The notes beneath the pieces were generated by a model, which saw only the letters and a program-made list of their open reading frames with translations, searched no databases and was not told the origin of the DNA. From positions 1 through 28,016 of the forward strand of contig CAYZZT010000004.1 in assembly GCA_964483025.1 (NCBI GenBank): a stretch of DNA of 28,016 nucleotides. The letters run 5' to 3'. This DNA comes from CAIZIN01 sp964483025 (GTDB lineage: Bacteria; Patescibacteriota; Minisyncoccia; Phycocordibacterales; CAIZIN01). Both the position numbers and the translations under genes were made by a program. The first letter of the stretch is position 1. Every line of letters starts with the position of its first letter. Shown here piece after piece: positions 22,313 to 28,016 of this stretch.

Positions 22313-22807
22313 ATGAATAGTATGATATCACACGAGGGCAGACCATCGTTTATATTTCGAGTTTTACGCCCAACTTCTCAAGCAGATTTTGGTCAATTGG
22401 TTTCTTGTATCAAACTCCGCTTAGATAATGTTAAACTCCTTCAAGAATATCCTCTAAGTGAAAGAACTTTTGACACAGCTCTCGCAACAAGTGCTGTACT
22501 CGAAGTTGAAAAGATCCCAACAAATTTTGAGAGAGGTGCCAGACAAGCGATTACAAAACTTGGCTATAATTTTCCAGATCCTGCTGAAGTTTTATCGTTT
22601 GTTTACTACAATGTACCAAGGTATGAACAACTTCTACCACAATTTCTTGTTTGCGGTGTACGAAGAGAATCTCCTACCAAATCTGAAATAATTCTTTTTC
22701 TAAAAAGAGAAGCTCGTGATTTTGGTTCAAGCTTTTCATTCATTGAAGTATCTGCGAAGAACATCGGAGTAAAATCTGAAATTTTGCTCATTCGAGAACA
22801 CGAATAA
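22313..22807 (+). CDS. 164-aa protein, function unknown
   Basis: The product from the ATG at 22313 is 164 aa (MNSMISHEGRPSFIFRVLRP...); a TTG at 22265 opens the frame earlier but adds a Lys-rich head. Soluble, with FRVLRPTSQADFGQLVSCIKLRLD, FERGARQAITKLGYNFPDPAE and FLKREARDFGSSFSFIEVSAK. No domain is recognised. The ten-codon leader ORF lies before it. It ends with a strong terminator 23 nt after the stop. There is no SD before 22313. Confidence 0.65.
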   Translation: MNSMISHEGRPSFIFRVLRPTSQADFGQLVSCIKLRLDNVKLLQEYPLSERTFDTALATSAVLEVEKIPTNFERGARQAITKLGYNFPDPAEVLSFVYYNVPRYEQLLPQFLVCGVRRESPTKSEIILFLKREARDFGSSFSFIEVSAKNIGVKSEILLIREHE

Positions 22808-22830
22808 GAGGAGTAGCTCACATCACACGC

Positions 22831-22866
22831 AAAGCTAGCGGACTCACATCCACTGGCTTTTTTTTT
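22831..22866 (+). terminator. Intrinsic terminator merged with next -35
   Basis: AAAGCTAG/CTGGCTTT with one wobble, then nine T. Its T tract runs into TTGACA (22865-22870), the -35-like element ahead of the next gene. Confidence 0.85.
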
Positions 22867-22942
22867 GACAAAATTCTATTTGGGAGTAGGGTTAATATAG
22901 GAAATAGACAACTGTTCCCAAAACATAGAAAGGAAAATAATT

Positions 22943-23197
22943 ATGACCCCATGGAAAGACAAGATTTTCTTTTGGTGTGGCAAAAAATCCATTTGTCCAC
23001 ATTGTGGAAGTTCTGACATTCAAACGGTTGAATGTGTGGCAGAGGAAGACATAAAGGGAAAAGATATCCTTGGAAATTTGGGCCTCATTTCTGTAATAAA
23101 ATTTTGCAACTCATGCAAAAAAAGGATATCAAAAAAGTTGACTGGTAGCTACTATGGCCCCGAAAGTCTTCTTAAAAAACCCGAACCCTCGTCCTAG
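22943..23197 (+). CDS. 84-aa zinc-ribbon protein
   Basis: The 84-aa product has CPHCGS (18-23) and CNSCKK (55-60), a CxxC...CxxC zinc ribbon, with IQTVECVAEEDIKGKDILGN between them and a basic end. Such stand-alone ribbons may bind nucleic acid or proteins; no family is named. An AAGGA SD lies 8 nt before the ATG. A TTGACA (22865) and an AT-rich TTAATATAG (22892-22900) lie upstream but are spaced too far apart for a standard promoter. The last four codons and the stop are part of the terminator stem. Confidence 0.75.
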   Translation: MTPWKDKIFFWCGKKSICPHCGSSDIQTVECVAEEDIKGKDILGNLGLISVIKFCNSCKKRISKKLTGSYYGPESLLKKPEPSS

Positions 23198-23209
23198 CGA
23201 GGGTTTTTT
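23184..23209 (+). terminator. Terminator overlapping a stop codon
   Basis: AACCCTCG/CGAGGGTT with a TCCTAG loop, then TTTTTA. The stop codon TAG (23195-23197) is in the loop. Confidence 0.9.
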
Positions 23210-23251
23210 ATCTTCACATCAATATTCATATTGTGAATTTAAGTATTTTTT

Positions 23252-23746
23252 CTAAATTAAAAGGACAAAAAAGCCACCAGTAACCATAACAGTGAGTAGA
23301 AAAACTAATTTGTAAATTTTTTCAATCCATAAATTTGGATTGTATTTAATATTTATTATTGTATAAATTAACATCAATAAACAAAATAATAAAAAATACA
23401 TAAAGGCCAAAGTGAAATTATAATAAGAAGCCACGAGCCCAATAGCATTTAAAACAAAAAGGTTCCCCAATGTATTTGTGTGCCAGCCTAAAATATCCCA
23501 ACCATGTGCCTGTTTTGAATAGCCAAGTTTAGAATAAGAAAGACTCGAAACATATAATAAAGGAATGGCTAAAACCAATTGATATATAACCAAGCCTGAA
23601 AATCTATTTGGATCAATTGTAATAATAAGAGTCAGAATAAAAAACAAAGAGCCCATCATAAAACTATTTATCATCACCATATTGACCGACTTTTGTGGGT
23701 TTATATTGTGAATAAATTCAACACTTTCAACTTTCTTTTTCATCAT
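23252..23746 (-). CDS. Multi-helix membrane protein, unknown function
   Basis: The 164-aa protein has about five hydrophobic segments (MVMINSFMMGSLFFILTLII, LVIYQLVLAIPLLYVSSLSY, GNLFVLNAIGLVASYY, LAFMYFLLFCLLMLIYTII, LVFLLTVMVTGGFFVLLI) and a basic, short start. The loop SKLGYSKQAHGWDILGWHTNT between helices is the most polar part. No family is recognised. TATAAT (23753-23758) ends 6 nt before the paired ATG ATG. A palindrome of the CTTATTCGCGCGAATAAG type lies 69 nt upstream. Confidence 0.75.
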   Translation of the reverse strand: MMKKKVESVEFIHNINPQKSVNMVMINSFMMGSLFFILTLIITIDPNRFSGLVIYQLVLAIPLLYVSSLSYSKLGYSKQAHGWDILGWHTNTLGNLFVLNAIGLVASYYNFTLAFMYFLLFCLLMLIYTIINIKYNPNLWIEKIYKLVFLLTVMVTGGFFVLLI

Positions 23747-23752
23747 TAATAA

Positions 23753-23758
23753 ATTATA
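23753..23758 (-). promoter_or_regulatory. -10 box 6 nt before ATG
   Basis: TATAAT, TTATTA, then ATG ATG at 23746. Confidence 0.65.
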
Positions 23759-23812
23759 ACTAAAATATTTATTATAAGCCAGTAAAAATTATAAAAATAC
23801 TAATTTCCTTTG

Positions 23813-23833
23813 GCCTATTCGCGCGAATAAGTC
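23813..23833. repeat. CTTATTCGCGCGAATAAG palindrome (copy 1)
   Basis: CCTATTCGCGCGAATAAGTCC, a near-perfect palindrome in the gap between the LRR gene stop and the next gene start. Confidence 0.8.
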
Positions 23834-23864
23834 CAAATTTCCATTTATTAAGTTTTTTTCTTTT

Positions 23865-24398
23865 TTACTTAGTTTTTATAACAGCAGAACTTGGGAGAGT
23901 CTCTTTTATTTTCTGAAGATCCGCTTCGGAATAATTGTTGCCAGAAAGATCCAAAAACCTTAGTTTTGACAAATTACCTAATTCATTAGGAAGTCCAGTC
24001 AATTGATTGTTTGATAAATTCAAAACCTCTAGGTTTTTCAATTGCCCCACCTCAGCCGGAACTCCAGTAAAGTTATTATTGCTCAAATTTAAAATTTTAA
24101 GATTTCTAAGATTTTGAACTTGTGATTGCAATGCCCCACCTATTTTATTATTTGAAAGATTTAATTCCAGAAGATTTGTTTGACTAAAAATATAGTCAGG
24201 TGCCTTTGTAAGACCTCGTCCACTTAAATTTAAAACATTACGATTGCTCAATACAGAAACAACAGGAGTATTTACATCATTGGTATTTGTCTTGCTTGGA
24301 ATATTTTGATTATTATTAACTGCCGAATTTCGCCCAATAAAATAAGTTACTGTTGATAATCCAGCTATTATAACGATGATAATTAAGATGTTTTTCAT
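23865..24398 (-). CDS. Membrane-anchored leucine-rich repeat protein
   Basis: With the ATG at 24398 the product is 177 aa: an N-terminal signal-anchor helix (MKNILIIIVIIAGLSTVTYF), a polar Asn/Thr/Ser-rich stalk (about 25-50), then about five leucine-rich repeats of the LxxLxLSNNxLTGLPxxLGNL type (for example LKILNLSNNNFTGVPAEVGQ and LEVLNLSNNQLTGLPNELGN). These face outward and would bind a protein partner, in an episymbiont perhaps on the host cell; that is inference. The longer frame to 24446 is rejected because TATAAT (24406-24411) ends 7 nt before this ATG. Confidence 0.85.
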   Translation of the reverse strand: MKNILIIIVIIAGLSTVTYFIGRNSAVNNNQNIPSKTNTNDVNTPVVSVLSNRNVLNLSGRGLTKAPDYIFSQTNLLELNLSNNKIGGALQSQVQNLRNLKILNLSNNNFTGVPAEVGQLKNLEVLNLSNNQLTGLPNELGNLSKLRFLDLSGNNYSEADLQKIKETLPSSAVIKTK

Positions 24399-24405
24399 AT
24401 ACTTA

Positions 24406-24414
24406 ATTATAGCA
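24406..24414 (-). promoter_or_regulatory. Extended -10 box before LRR gene
   Basis: TGC-TATAAT, 7 nt, then ATG at 24398. Confidence 0.65.
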
Positions 24415-24429
24415 GATTTAGACAATAAC

Positions 24430-24496
24430 AACACAAAAATCTGCATAAGCTTATTCGCACGAATAAGCCTATACTAAAAATTCTATTCAGCAGTAG
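24430..24496. repeat. CTTATTCGCGCGAATAAG palindrome (copy 2, long form)
   Basis: GGCTTATTCGTGCGAATAAGC-type palindrome (24446-24472) with flanking AACACAAAAA and CTAAAAATTCTATTCAGCA that recur around copy 4 at 26490-26556, forming a repeat of about 60 bp. Confidence 0.8.
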
Positions 24497-24542
24497 GAAA
24501 ACAGTTATTTGTTATCTATTATAAGTTATCTGTTATGTGCCC

Positions 24543-24758
24543 CTATTTAACAAAATACAAAATGTAGCCGATGAATAGGACCAAAATCAAATACCATCCT
24601 GTCCACCCTTTTGTAATTGGCATATATTTCTTTAAACAATCAAATTTGTCCCAATAATTTATCTTGCTCCAAGCTCCGCCATTTCCACACCGAGAAATAC
24701 AAAAAGCCACCAAGCTATCCAAAAGCAATACCCAAAAAATAATTTGAAATATTATCAT
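24543..24758 (-). CDS. 71-aa two-helix membrane peptide
   Basis: With the ATG at 24758 (the TTG at 24773 is only an extension) the product is MIIFQIIFWVLLLDSLVAFC, a Cys/Trp-rich loop (ISRCGNGGAWSKINYWDKFDC) and a second helix (GWYLILVLFIGYILYFV). No family is recognised. TATAAT (24765-24770) ends 6 nt before this ATG, and that box lies in the 22-nt gap to the upstream gene. Confidence 0.7.
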   Translation of the reverse strand: MIIFQIIFWVLLLDSLVAFCISRCGNGGAWSKINYWDKFDCLKKYMPITKGWTGWYLILVLFIGYILYFVK

Positions 24759-24764
24759 ATACTT

Positions 24765-24770
24765 ATTATA
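24765..24770 (-). promoter_or_regulatory. -10 box 6 nt before ATG
   Basis: TATAAT, AAGTAT, ATG at 24758. Confidence 0.65.
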
Positions 24771-24780
24771 CAATCTCTAA

Positions 24781-25542
24781 TTAAAGATTCGCCCTTCTCA
24801 AATATTCTTTTATACTCACCTCGCCAGCTTTCCACGAACCAGTTTTTGAATCAATATCTTTTGCTTCAAAACTACCAGTAAATGGAAGACCTTTTGTAGC
24901 TCGAGTTAAATACAGTCTTCTGTTTTCATTATCAAATACAACAAAATCCTGCCCGCCATCAAATTTTGGTCCACCCACAACAGTCGGAGAAAATCCAAAT
25001 TCTCTTTCAATTAAATCATTTACTAATTTTATTGAATTTATATACTCTCCTTTCATATGTTTCTGTGCCTCATGATCGTCTGCAAACTCCTTAAATTTCA
25101 TAAACTGTCCACCAAATATCACAATATCAACCGTTCCCTGCTCACAACGCATTTTCATTTTAGAAAGCATCTGCTTAAACTCCTCAATAAACTTTTCTTT
25201 TTCGTCGTAGAAAAAATATCCAGGGTTTTGATGAGTCATAAAAGAAATATTTTGATGAGTCTCTAAATCATTTCCAACAGCAACAATTCCGGTACAATTT
25301 AAAAATTTTACTGAAAACTTACTTAGATTATCTATCGGAGAAAAAACATAAGATCTTTCACCTTCTTTTACAAAACCATCTTTGCGGGCTTCCTCTGGAT
25401 TTGAATAAAGATCAACTTGCTCTACCTCACCAGTAAGCTCAGGAATGTTACCGTTCCCAGCGGTATCAAGGCAGGTTGTTATAGGCACTATTCCAACTTT
25501 AAGGTGTTTAAAATTGTTTTCTTGTGAATTATATTTTTCCAT
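24781..25542 (-). CDS. CheD-like fold candidate, unknown function
   Basis: The 253-aa soluble protein is not recognised with certainty. A part recalls CheD-type glutamine deamidases: a Cys in VKFLNCTGIVAVG (Cys83), then His in ISFMTHQNPGYFF (His104), later VDIVIFGGQ (138-146), a segment INSIKLVNDLIEREFGFSP and VVGGP (188-192), which is the CheD order of Cys, His, FGG strand, helix and GG. The C-terminal part (FVVFDNENRRLYLTRATKG) has no match known to me. Chemotaxis genes are not present, so the job would differ from CheD's. TGG-TATAAT (25549-25554) ends 6 nt before the ATG. Confidence 0.6.
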   Translation of the reverse strand: MEKYNSQENNFKHLKVGIVPITTCLDTAGNGNIPELTGEVEQVDLYSNPEEARKDGFVKEGERSYVFSPIDNLSKFSVKFLNCTGIVAVGNDLETHQNISFMTHQNPGYFFYDEKEKFIEEFKQMLSKMKMRCEQGTVDIVIFGGQFMKFKEFADDHEAQKHMKGEYINSIKLVNDLIEREFGFSPTVVGGPKFDGGQDFVVFDNENRRLYLTRATKGLPFTGSFEAKDIDSKTGSWKAGEVSIKEYLRRANL

Positions 25543-25548
25543 ATCTAG

Positions 25549-25557
25549 ATTATACCA
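25549..25557 (-). promoter_or_regulatory. Extended -10 box 6 nt before ATG
   Basis: TTTGG-TATAAT, CTAGAT, ATG at 25542. The TTTGGTATAAT core is identical to the box before the SNase gene. Confidence 0.75.
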
Positions 25558-25583
25558 AATTTACTTCTCCAAAAATTCTATTA

Positions 25584-25604
25584 CCTAATTCGCGCGAATA
25601 AGTC
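25584..25604. repeat. CTTATTCGCGCGAATAAG palindrome (copy 3)
   Basis: CCTAATTCGCGCGAATAAGTCC between the SNase stop and the CheD-like start, 42 nt upstream of that start. The preceding AAAAATTCTATT also flanks copy 2. Confidence 0.8.
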
Positions 25605-25632
25605 CACAAGCTTACTGTTGTTTTTAAAAAAA

Positions 25633-26460
25633 TTAATTACAATTCAAAGCTTTTCGCCAGCCGGCAGATTGGGCTTCGGCTTCAGAACAAAACCACCTTT
25701 CACCACGAGATTCATCAATTTGAGTTTTTGTATATGAGCCACAACCAGGCATATGATAAACCTTCTCTCCAGAGGTGCTAATATTCCCCTTAATTACACA
25801 ACTATCGTCCTTGGGCAAATTGGAGGCTGTGGAGGACAAAACTGCCTTTTCAGATCCTACAGTTGTAGATTGACTCGTTACTGAAGCCCCCACAGGGCAA
25901 GCCTGCCAAAGTCCAATTTTTCCTTCTCTCGCTTCTTTTTCTGCCTGAACAAATAAAGATTGATATTTTACATCGGGCGGATATGAATACGAATGAGCAA
26001 AACCTTCCTCCACTAATTTTTTATTTATCAAAACATCATCAAGCCAAATATATCGAAGTAGTCGATTATATTTATCACGGTCGGTCACATCCTTTTCCAA
26101 ACGCACCATCTTGCCCTCCACAAGTTCTTTATTTTTCTTCGAAGCCTCAACGCCAAAACACTGAACAGGCTTGCGAGGATCAACAGTTTCCGGTGTATCG
26201 ATTCCAATATATCGCACACGCTCCCCTCCTTCGATTTCAATAGTATCCCCATCGATCACACGAATAACCTTCACCAACTTGCTATCCTTTGGCGAAATTG
26301 CAAAAGATTTTTCAATATTTCCACTCGCCCCTCCATTATTATTTTTATATTTCGCAATAATAAGCCCCGCAAAAATACCTAAAATAAAAATTATTGCAAC
26401 AACCAAAATTCCCAAACAAACCTTCCACACCTTTTCACTCTTTAAATTTTTAATTTTCAT
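25633..26460 (-). CDS. Membrane-anchored thermonuclease (SNase)
   Basis: With the ATG at 26460 the product is 275 aa: a signal-anchor helix (VCLGILVVAIIFILGIFAGLI, about 14-35), a short linker, and a staphylococcal-nuclease-like domain with VIDGDTIEI (68-76, Asp70), RVRYIGIDTPET (81-92) and RDKYNRLLRYIW (128-139), which supplies the catalytic Arg and acids. A Ca2+-dependent nuclease outside the cell fits a scavenger of host or environmental DNA, as in other CPR. A Ser/Thr-rich linker leads to a C-terminal Cys-rich domain (CVIKGNIST...MPGCGSYTK...RWFCSEAEAQSAGWRKALNC), typical of CPR SNase proteins. TATAAT lies 6 nt from the ATG; the TTG six bases earlier is not the start. Confidence 0.93.
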   Translation of the reverse strand: MKIKNLKSEKVWKVCLGILVVAIIFILGIFAGLIIAKYKNNNGGASGNIEKSFAISPKDSKLVKVIRVIDGDTIEIEGGERVRYIGIDTPETVDPRKPVQCFGVEASKKNKELVEGKMVRLEKDVTDRDKYNRLLRYIWLDDVLINKKLVEEGFAHSYSYPPDVKYQSLFVQAEKEAREGKIGLWQACPVGASVTSQSTTVGSEKAVLSSTASNLPKDDSCVIKGNISTSGEKVYHMPGCGSYTKTQIDESRGERWFCSEAEAQSAGWRKALNCN

Positions 26461-26466
26461 AATCAA

Positions 26467-26475
26467 ATTATACCA
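26467..26475 (-). promoter_or_regulatory. Extended -10 box 6 nt before ATG
   Basis: TTTGG-TATAAT, TTGATT, ATG at 26460. Confidence 0.75.
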
Positions 26476-26489
26476 AATCCCACAACCAA

Positions 26490-26556
26490 AAACACAAAAA
26501 ACTACATAGGCTTATTCGTGCGAATAAGCCTATGTTAAAAATTCTCTTCAGCACTC
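26490..26556. repeat. CTTATTCGCGCGAATAAG palindrome (copy 4, long form)
   Basis: A 30-bp palindrome CATAGGCTTATTCG-TG-CGAATAAGCCTATG (26505-26534), with a T-rich run on its minus-strand 3' side (TAGTTTTTTGTGTTTTT). Flanks match copy 2. The gap 26461-26743 also holds a 12-bp stem AACCATTTTGTT/AACGAAATGGTT (about 26650-26679) and GTGATC-GTAA-GATCAC (about 26720-26737); no gene. Confidence 0.8.
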
Positions 26557-26743
26557 CGAAGTTTCATATTTTAACTTTTGAATAGAATTTCATATGAGAA
26601 TATTATATCACAGATATTTTTTCCGGGGGTCGGACTTCCAGAGATTTTTAACCATTTTGTTGACTTTAACGAAATGGTTGTGGATAACTTTGACTTGTTT
26701 TATAGATTCTGATATATTTAAAGTGATCGTAAGATCACGAAAT

Positions 26744-27520
26744 TTACTGCTTGGGGGCCTCTTTATCGGGGTCCCCTTTGCTATCTAACTCTCTTTTCCA
26801 ACATATAAATTCGCGAATCTTCTGAATGTCAAAAATAATCAAACCTTTGAGCGTAAGTGCTGAGAGTTCTCGAGAAACCTTCTGAGCTGTTGCAAATAAC
26901 ACAACCTTTTTACCAGAACTAATTAACTTCTCTATTGAGTCTGCAAAATCACTATCGCCACTCCACAAAACAAAAGTTGATGCCTGATTTCTTTCACAAT
27001 CAATTAACATGTCTACACCAATTTCAACATCGAAATTACATTTCATATCCTCTATGTAATATTCACCTTTTTTATTTAAGTCTCTAAATTTTTCATTGAG
27101 GTATTCAATCGTAGGCACTTCAAACTTTCTAAGAAGAGACCTTGCAATAAATTGATCTAGTAAATCCGTTGAATTAGCTTGAATACTTGATGTATCAATT
27201 GACAGCTTCATAATTTTCACAGGCTTTGTTCTTAATACATATTTATTATTTTCTGCATCCTTTTTTTCTTTCTTAGATCTATCATTACCTTCCAAATAAC
27301 CGTTGTAAAAATTCACGGCCTGAATAGTGTCAAATGAGTCTAAAAATTGTTTTAACCTTCTTAATTCTATATGCCAACCAGTCTTAACGCTCCAAGGACG
27401 AACATTTCCATAATCAATGTACATTCTGGTTTTTTCAGCAAAAATTTCCTCAAGTTCGGCTATAACTCTTTGTTTATATTGTGAAACTTCCTTTATTTTA
27501 TCTGTTTTAGCATTAAACAT
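26744..27520 (-). CDS. NYN-domain ribonuclease (LabA/PIN-like)
   Basis: The 258-aa protein has the NYN/PIN metal-nuclease fold: MYIDYGNVR (33-41, Asp36), CNFDVEIGVDMLID (161-174, Asp170) and FVLWSGDSDFADSIEKLISSGKKVVLFA (183-210, Asp189 and Asp191), that is, all acidic residues of the active site. These enzymes cut RNA or process tRNA/rRNA. An N-terminal helix and a helical middle (LRRLKQFLDSFD) are lineage additions. It starts 4 nt after the KTSC stop; TAAAAT (27527-27532) overlaps that stop and ends 6 nt from the ATG, so it may also have its own leaderless transcript. The last codons sit in GC-rich sequence that can pair. Confidence 0.9.
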   Translation of the reverse strand: MFNAKTDKIKEVSQYKQRVIAELEEIFAEKTRMYIDYGNVRPWSVKTGWHIELRRLKQFLDSFDTIQAVNFYNGYLEGNDRSKKEKKDAENNKYVLRTKPVKIMKLSIDTSSIQANSTDLLDQFIARSLLRKFEVPTIEYLNEKFRDLNKKGEYYIEDMKCNFDVEIGVDMLIDCERNQASTFVLWSGDSDFADSIEKLISSGKKVVLFATAQKVSRELSALTLKGLIIFDIQKIREFICWKRELDSKGDPDKEAPKQ

Positions 27521-27524
27521 AAAA

Positions 27525-27737
27525 TTATTTTATCTTCTGATACCGATAATTATAACGGATGTTGTCATTTAAAAATTGCCCGTGAGATGAAGAATTTAAA
27601 AACTGGTGAAACAAAAACTCTGGTACATTAAAATATTGATACACATCAAAAGATGTGAATTCCACCTCCAAAATAGCCAATGTTACATCATAGCCAATTG
27701 ACTTAATATTTGATGAATTTACTACTATCCTGTTCAT
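27525..27737 (-). CDS. KTSC-domain protein
   Basis: The 70-aa product matches the KTSC pattern: SSNIKSIGYD, then ILEVEFTS, VYQYFNVPEFLFHQFLNSSSHGQFLN and NIRYNYRYQKIK. The family is thought to bind RNA or the ribosome in some members, and stand-alone copies are common in phages and CPR; the role is unknown. It shares a 4-nt gap with the NYN nuclease gene downstream, a linkage that would fit an RNA-processing pair. No clear SD or near -10 box was seen. Confidence 0.85.
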   Translation of the reverse strand: MNRIVVNSSNIKSIGYDVTLAILEVEFTSFDVYQYFNVPEFLFHQFLNSSSHGQFLNDNIRYNYRYQKIK

Positions 27738-27783
27738 AATTACTTAAATCTTCGCATATAATCAAATAGATTACAAATGTATA

Positions 27784-27809
27784 TTAAAAACCAGAATAAT
27801 TAATTCTGG
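27784..27809 (-). terminator. Terminator overlapping stop of 52-aa gene
   Basis: CCAGAAT/ATTCTGG (27791-27809) is followed on the minus strand by TTTTTAATAT, with the TAA stop of the small gene inside the T tract. Confidence 0.8.
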
Positions 27810-27942
27810 CCTTAACACAACTTATATTACCAATACTCTCCTTTTCAATAAGCTTTTGGAATTCGTGTTTATAATCGCCTTTTGATCCTCGGCGAGTATA
27901 TCTTAATTTTCTATTTGACTGTTTTTTTCTTTTGTAATTCAT
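27784..27942 (-). CDS. 52-aa basic peptide
   Basis: A short open frame reads MNYKRKKQSNRKLRYTRRGS... and ends ...KARINYSGF. It is very basic at the start and has one central helix (HEFQKLIEKE). A terminator follows right at the stop, which supports a real gene. Upstream an AAGGAG lies before ATGGCGAAATGA, a three-codon frame whose TGA overlaps this ATG; the arrangement suggests translational coupling. No family is recognised. Confidence 0.5.
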   Translation of the reverse strand: MNYKRKKQSNRKLRYTRRGSKGDYKHEFQKLIEKESIGNISCVKARINYSGF

Positions 27943-27957
27943 TTCGCCATGAGCGGA

Positions 27958-28016
27958 TTACTCCTTACCCCTTCCGTTCTGCCATTTTCTGTATTCGGAA
28001 GCTAGAGCTGGTGAAG
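27958..28016 (-). CDS. C-terminal fragment of a gene running off the edge
   Basis: The right end of the window has a minus-strand frame reading SPALASEYRKWQNGRGKE and a TAA at 27958-27960. The gene starts beyond the window. The composition is protein-like but too short to identify; another frame (ending AERKG) is also open here, so the choice is provisional. Confidence 0.3.
   Translation of the reverse strand, partial: SPALASEYRKWQNGRGKE

Noticed and set aside
24399..24446. Longer start of the LRR protein (MQIFVLLLSKSAIIKY...)
   Set aside because: It would include the TATAAT box and the palindrome edge; the ATG at 24398 opens directly with the signal-anchor helix.
1..28016. CRISPR array
   Set aside because: Repeats here are palindromic and scattered with uneven gaps; no regular repeat-spacer series and no cas gene is visible.
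1..28016. UGA recoded as Gly, as in some CPR
   Set aside because: lexA and the GIY-YIG gene end with TGA and conserved proteins read through without needing UGA-Gly.

Overview
The window is an AT-rich, tightly packed bacterial segment whose style points to a Patescibacteria (CPR) genome, most likely Parcubacteria. The evidence is a DUF5671-type membrane protein, a sigma-region-4/HARE-HTH protein, a CxxC-x17-CxxC Gly-rich protein, a SNase with a CPR-type Cys-rich tail, a KTSC protein, many small orphan membrane proteins, weak or absent Shine-Dalgarno sites, and TGA used as an ordinary stop (so not a UGA-recoding Gracilibacteria/Absconditabacteria lineage). Genus-level placement cannot be made from sequence reading alone.

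Layout. 1-6.7 kb, minus strand: sigma4/HARE regulator, leucyl-tRNA synthetase carrying an internal Nudix domain, DUF5671 membrane protein, then an HD hydrolase and a cupin as a tight pair. 6.8-7.7 kb: a 43-aa basic protein and an orphan 200-aa protein. 7.8-12.6 kb: a BaiN-type flavoprotein (plus), a GIY-YIG protein, a REP-associated tyrosine transposase (RAYT) with its hairpin repeats, an ABC-F ATPase and a Gly-rich zinc-ribbon protein. 12.9-13.9 kb: a promoter and a structured, GC-rich possible RNA upstream of a pseudouridine synthase. 14.1-19.6 kb: a tiny acidic protein, a non-canonical NRAMP-family transporter, an AI-2E-family permease and pyruvate phosphate dikinase. 19.8-20.7 kb: lexA and a 67-aa gene behind a promoter whose 17-bp spacer is an SOS-box palindrome. 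20.8-27.9 kb: mostly short single-gene units of unknown or envelope function (a pilin-like peptide, several small membrane proteins, an LRR lipid-facing protein, a CheD-like fold candidate, SNase, NYN nuclease, KTSC protein).

Three genome-scale themes recur. (1) A bipartite palindromic repeat (two hairpins around a spacer close to CCAGTCTGAAAATTCA) is scattered through intergenic DNA and has entered two essential-looking genes in frame, leuS and the flavoprotein. (2) A separate nested-hairpin repeat surrounds and partly encodes the RAYT transposase. (3) Many start codons have a TATAAT-like -10 box ending exactly 6 (sometimes 7-8) nt before the ATG, which predicts leaderless mRNAs; a minority of genes instead carry clear SD sequences. 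A fourth palindrome family (CTTATTCGCGCGAATAAG) sits in four intergenic gaps at 23.8-26.5 kb.
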